Source of the DNA: Massilia psychrophila
GTDB taxonomy: Bacteria; Pseudomonadota; Gammaproteobacteria; Burkholderiales; Burkholderiaceae_D
Length of the DNA stretch: 64,000 nt
Direction of reading: 5' to 3'
Assembly: GCF_002760665.1 (NCBI RefSeq)
Contig: NZ_PDOB01000003.1
Location: 178,876-242,875, forward strand
In this document: piece after piece, positions 61,349 through 64,000 of the stretch
Numbering within the stretch: the first letter of the stretch is position 1
Layout: every line of letters starts with the position of its first letter
Position numbers and translations under genes: made by a program
The notes under the pieces: generated by a model
What the model saw: the letters and a program-made list of their open reading frames with translations, nothing else
Database searches by the model: none
Told to the model about the DNA's origin: nothing

Positions 61349-62601
61349 TGGGCCGCCAAGTCCAGGCGCCGGATCCGCACGGTGGCGCTCGGGTGGGAAT
61401 CATAAAAAGCCGAGTGGATCGGATCGGGCGTCAGGGTCGAGGCATTGTCCTGGTACATTTTGACCAGCGCCGACACCAGGTCGCGCGCGTCGGTGTGGGT
61501 GGCGGCAAAGGCGTCGGCTTCGAATTCGTGCTTGCGCGAGCTGATCGAATTTAACGGCGAGAGCACAAAGGTAAAGACCGGCAGCACCAGCATGAACAGG
61601 ATCAGCGCCATGGCGTCGCTGGCGAACAGCGGGTCGACGCCCAGACCAGCGTAGAACCAGGTACGCGTCTTGAGGTAGCCGAGCAGGGCGAGAAAGCCGA
61701 GCGAAACGGCGAACATGACGGCGATGCGCTTGACGATGTGCTTGAGCTTGAAGTGGCCCAGTTCGTGCGCCAGCACCGCTTCGATTTCCTGCGGCGCCAG
61801 GCGCGCGAGCAGGGTGTCGAAAAAGACGATGCGCTTGTTGGCGCCAAAGCCCGAAAAGTAGGCATTGCCATGGGCGCTGCGCTTTGAACCGTCCATCACG
61901 AACAGGCCCTTGGAGGCGAAGCCGACGCGCTGCATCAAGCCTTCGATGCGCGTCTTTAAACTGTCGTCGGCGAGCGGGGTGAATTTGTTGAACAGCGGCG
62001 CGATCACGGTCGGGAAGATCACCATCATCAGGAGTTGGAAACCGCTCAAGACCAGCCAGGCGTAAAGCCACCACCAGAAGCCGGTTTTTTCCATCAGCAC
62101 CAGCACGACCCAGATCAACGGCAGGCCGATGACGGCGCCGACACCGACGCCCTTGACCATGTCGGCCAGCCACAGCCTGAGTGTCATTTTGTTGAAGCCG
62201 AAGCGTTCCTCCAGCACGAACTGGCGGTAGTAGTCGAACGGCAGGTCGAGCAGGCCGGAAATGGCGCCGAAGGCGACGATCAGGGCGATCTGGTAGGTGA
62301 GTCCTGCACCGACCAGCGGCAGCAATGCAATCGCCAGCCATTGCAGGCCGCCCATCAGGGTAAAGCCGATCAGCACGGCGCTGGAAAACAGCAGGCCGAA
62401 CAAGCCCAGCTTGGTCTTGGCGATGGTGTAGTCGGCCGCTTTCTGGTGGGCGGCGAGCGCAATGCTCGCGGCGAACTCGGCAGGCACGGCGCCGCGGTTG
62501 GCGCCGACGTGACGGATGTGGCGGTTCGCCAGCCAAAAACGCAGTATCAGCGTGAAAACGAAGAAAGCGACAAACAAAACCGAAAACGCGAGTGAATACA
62601 T
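61345..62601 (-). CDS. M48 family membrane metalloprotease (Ste24-like)
   Basis: 418 residues. An N-terminal multi-helix membrane region precedes the zinc protease core with HELGH (in [12 protein letters not shown]) and a downstream EFEADAFA that supplies the third zinc ligand; another helix pair follows. Length and the N-terminal helices match the CAAX-prenyl-protease/Ste24 type rather than the shorter HtpX. It may serve quality control of membrane proteins. First gene of the group with the pterin dehydratase and rsgA. Confidence 0.93.
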   Translation of the reverse strand: MYSLAFSVLFVAFFVFTLILRFWLANRHIRHVGANRGAVPAEFAASIALAAHQKAADYTIAKTKLGLFGLLFSSAVLIGFTLMGGLQWLAIALLPLVGAGLTYQIALIVAFGAISGLLDLPFDYYRQFVLEERFGFNKMTLRLWLADMVKGVGVGAVIGLPLIWVVLVLMEKTGFWWWLYAWLVLSGFQLLMMVIFPTVIAPLFNKFTPLADDSLKTRIEGLMQRVGFASKGLFVMDGSKRSAHGNAYFSGFGANKRIVFFDTLLARLAPQEIEAVLAHELGHFKLKHIVKRIAVMFAVSLGFLALLGYLKTRTWFYAGLGVDPLFASDAMALILFMLVLPVFTFVLSPLNSISSRKHEFEADAFAATHTDARDLVSALVKMYQDNASTLTPDPIHSAFYDSHPSATVRIRRLDLAAQ

Positions 62602-62648
62602 TCTATGCCTGTGAGAAAATGCAGGATTGATTAGGCCAAGAGAGAATT

Positions 62649-63233
62649 ATGTCACAAGCCACTGAAACCGCCGCACCCGCCGTTGCCCATCGGCCCAATG
62701 AAATGAACCTGGTGTGGGTCGACCTCGAGATGACGGGCCTGGAGCCCGATACCGACCGCATCATCGAAGTGGCGGTCGTCGTCACCGACATGCACCTCAA
62801 TACCATCGCCGAAGGCCCGGTGTTTGCCATCCATCAATCCGACGAGACGCTCGACAAGATGGATGCCTGGAACAAGGGCACCCACGGCCGCAGCGGCCTG
62901 ATCGACCGGGTGCGCGCATCGACGGTGAGCGAAGAGCAGGCCGAAGCGGCGCTGATCGCTTTCCTGAAACAGTTCGTCCCGGCCGGCAAGTCGCCAATGT
63001 GCGGCAATACCATCTGCCAGGACCGCCGTTTCATGGCGCGCACAATGCCCAAGCTCGAGTCGTTTTTCCACTACCGCAATCTCGACGTGTCGACCTTGAA
63101 AGAACTGTGCCGCCGCTGGAAGCCCGAGCTGGTATCCGGTTTTAAAAAGCACCAGAAGCACACGGCGCTGGCCGACATCATCGAATCGGTCGAAGAATTG
63201 AAGTACTACCGCGAGCATTTCATCAAGATGTGA
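62649..63233 (+). CDS. orn: Oligoribonuclease
   Basis: 194 residues. DEDD-type 3'-5' exonuclease motifs are [20 protein letters not shown] (first Asp and Glu), [10 protein letters not shown] and [15 protein letters not shown] (last Asp). Compared with E. coli Orn it has about 13 extra N-terminal residues, so a downstream ATG at 62703 ([12 protein letters not shown]) is a second possible start. It degrades 2-5-nt RNAs including pGpG, the product of c-di-GMP breakdown. It is divergent from the M48 protease gene. Confidence 0.95.
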   Translation: MSQATETAAPAVAHRPNEMNLVWVDLEMTGLEPDTDRIIEVAVVVTDMHLNTIAEGPVFAIHQSDETLDKMDAWNKGTHGRSGLIDRVRASTVSEEQAEAALIAFLKQFVPAGKSPMCGNTICQDRRFMARTMPKLESFFHYRNLDVSTLKELCRRWKPELVSGFKKHQKHTALADIIESVEELKYYREHFIKM

Positions 63234-63409
63234 TCGCGTCATCTGCCATCGTAGCGATTTACGAAGGTCAACCGTTTGCCGGTTCCCTGGAAATCACTCA
63301 GTTCGATGGCAGCGACATCAAGGCCGGCTTGGCGCAATTAACAGCGACCCCCCTGTGTCAAACTACTGTGAGACAACTTCATCATGCTAATTAAGGAAGT
63401 TGCTATCAC
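63234..63409. other. Junction between orn and the insertion sequence
   Basis: 176 bases. A frame starting at GTG 63230 stays open to about 63394 and reads AIYEGQPFAGSLEITQFDGSDIKAG, which looks protein-like but matches nothing I recognise. It may be the 5' remainder of a gene cut off by the insertion sequence. The element's left end probably lies around 63350-63360 (CTGTGTCAAACTACTGTGAG), though without the right end no inverted repeat can be confirmed. Confidence 0.35.
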
Positions 63410-63826
63410 ATGGAAAACCAGATGTCGCCAGCGGTAAAACAAAATGATGAACGCGAGAGTGCCGAGGTTGTCGCCGTCGCGCGCCGCCGTAAGTTCACGG
63501 CCAGCTACAAGCGGCGTATCGTGCGCGAAGCCGATGCCTGCAGCAACCCAGGCACCGTCGGTGCGCTGTTGCGTCGCGAAGGATTGTACAGCTCGCATTT
63601 GAGCAACTGGCGGCAGGAAGTCGAGGCGGCCGAACTGGCTGCTCTGCAGAGCAAGCCGCGCGGCCCCAAGCCCGGCGCCACCAAGGCGGCCGACCGCCGC
63701 GTACTTGGTCTGGAGCTGGAGGTCGCCAAGCTAAAGAAACAGCTTGGTCGCGCCGAACAAATCATCGACGTCCAAAAAAAACTTTGCGATCTGCTGGGCT
63801 TGCCAACGGCGGGGGATGTGCCGTAA
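63410..63826 (+). CDS. IS3-family transposase OrfA
   Basis: 138 residues. The DNA-binding helix-turn-helix is in KFTASYKRRIVREADACSNPGTVGALLRREGLYSSHLSNWRQE. It is followed by a Lys/Pro linker and a leucine-zipper-like helix (LELEVAKLKKQLGRAEQIIDVQKKL) used for multimerisation. It recognises the element's terminal repeats. An A8 run at 63774-63781 near its end allows slippage into the orfB frame, which is open from there, so a fused OrfAB transposase is plausible. The stop overlaps the orfB start (TAATG). Confidence 0.88.
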   Translation: MENQMSPAVKQNDERESAEVVAVARRRKFTASYKRRIVREADACSNPGTVGALLRREGLYSSHLSNWRQEVEAAELAALQSKPRGPKPGATKAADRRVLGLELEVAKLKKQLGRAEQIIDVQKKLCDLLGLPTAGDVP

Positions 63827-64000
63827 TGACAGCTGCCAGTACCCTGGTGCTGCCGCTTGGCGCCGCTGCCGCTTGCAAAGGCATGGGCGTGTCACGCGCC
63901 ACGTACTACCGTGCCAAGTGGTCGCGCGCGGCGCTGCATACGGTGCGCCAGCCGCGACGCTCTCCGCTCGCCCTCGGAACGGCGGAGCGCCAGCAAGTGC
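63826..64000 (+). CDS. IS3-family transposase OrfB, N-terminal part (partial)
   Basis: About 58 residues are visible, beginning MTAASTLVLPLGAAAACKGMGVSRATYYRAKWS, with the GVSRATYYR segment common at the start of OrfB proteins of IS3-type elements. The catalytic DDE domain lies beyond the window edge. The frame is -1 relative to orfA, as expected for programmed frameshifting. Confidence 0.8.
   Translation, partial: MTAASTLVLPLGAAAACKGMGVSRATYYRAKWSRAALHTVRQPRRSPLALGTAERQQV

Larger units (their letters stand above)
63350..64000 (+). mobile_element. IS3-like insertion sequence, left part
   Basis: Contains an orfA-type helix-turn-helix transposase gene and the first 175 bases of the overlapping orfB. 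The left boundary is an estimate and the element runs beyond the window. The two-ORF layout, leucine-zipper end of OrfA and frame relation between the two ORFs fit the IS3 family. Confidence 0.75.

Overview
The window is a GC-rich, densely coded chromosomal segment of a betaproteobacterium, most likely an Oxalobacteraceae member (Massilia/Duganella/Janthinobacterium type). This placement is inferred from family resemblance of the proteins and from gene sets such as prpR/prpBC-acnD-prpF and cysI-DUF934-cysHDN-cobA. No rRNA, tRNA or CRISPR array was seen.

Layout. 1-5347: 3' part of a T2SS/T4P-like operon (PilN/PilO/PilP-like proteins, a TPR-containing lipoprotein secretin, three pseudopilins). 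5355-14135: housekeeping genes (murJ, rpsT, an rRNA pseudouridine synthase, icd, a decayed chemoreceptor, a cold-shock gene, clpS-clpA). 14195-22003: the methylcitrate cycle, with the sigma54 activator prpR divergent from prpB-prpC-acnD-prpF; the shared control region shows six TGAAAC/GTTTCA half-sites and a -24/-12 promoter. 22080-25367: an orphan 56-residue ORF with its own promoter and terminator, xthA, and small genes (DUF1653, CreA, a lipoprotein). 25396-31399: pepA, lptF-lptG-cbiX, a membrane protein divergent from a MarR-like regulator, and cobA. 31409-37855: assimilatory sulfate reduction (cysN, cysD, APS-type cysH, DUF934, cysI) divergent from a CysB-type regulator. 37890-45800: a methyltransferase, a porin, an orphan NarX-type kinase, a LytS/LytTR-type two-component pair and a PAS-GGDEF-EAL protein with a damaged EAL site. 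45979-49068: a nitronate monooxygenase-like enzyme, yajQ, murB. 49150-57689: a complete wspA-B-C-D-E-F-R surface-sensing operon, with a likely ppnP remnant at its 3' end. 57840-63233: argG, argF, rsgA, a pterin dehydratase, an M48 protease and orn. 63410-64000: the left part of an IS3-like insertion sequence, cut by the window edge.

How parts work together. The cys operon makes sulfide from sulfate through APS; cobA and the nearby cbiX supply siroheme steps for CysI. ClpS and ClpA form the N-end-rule adaptor/unfoldase pair. LptF/LptG form the LPS-export permease. Wsp proteins couple a membrane receptor to c-di-GMP synthesis by WspR.

The most unusual points are a compensated frame-shifted segment at the N-terminus of ribosomal protein S20 (8-bp loss plus 8-bp tandem duplication), several decaying genes with internal deletions, many short in-frame tandem repeats, and the orphan 56-residue ORF. 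I did not find a system that I can confidently call entirely new.
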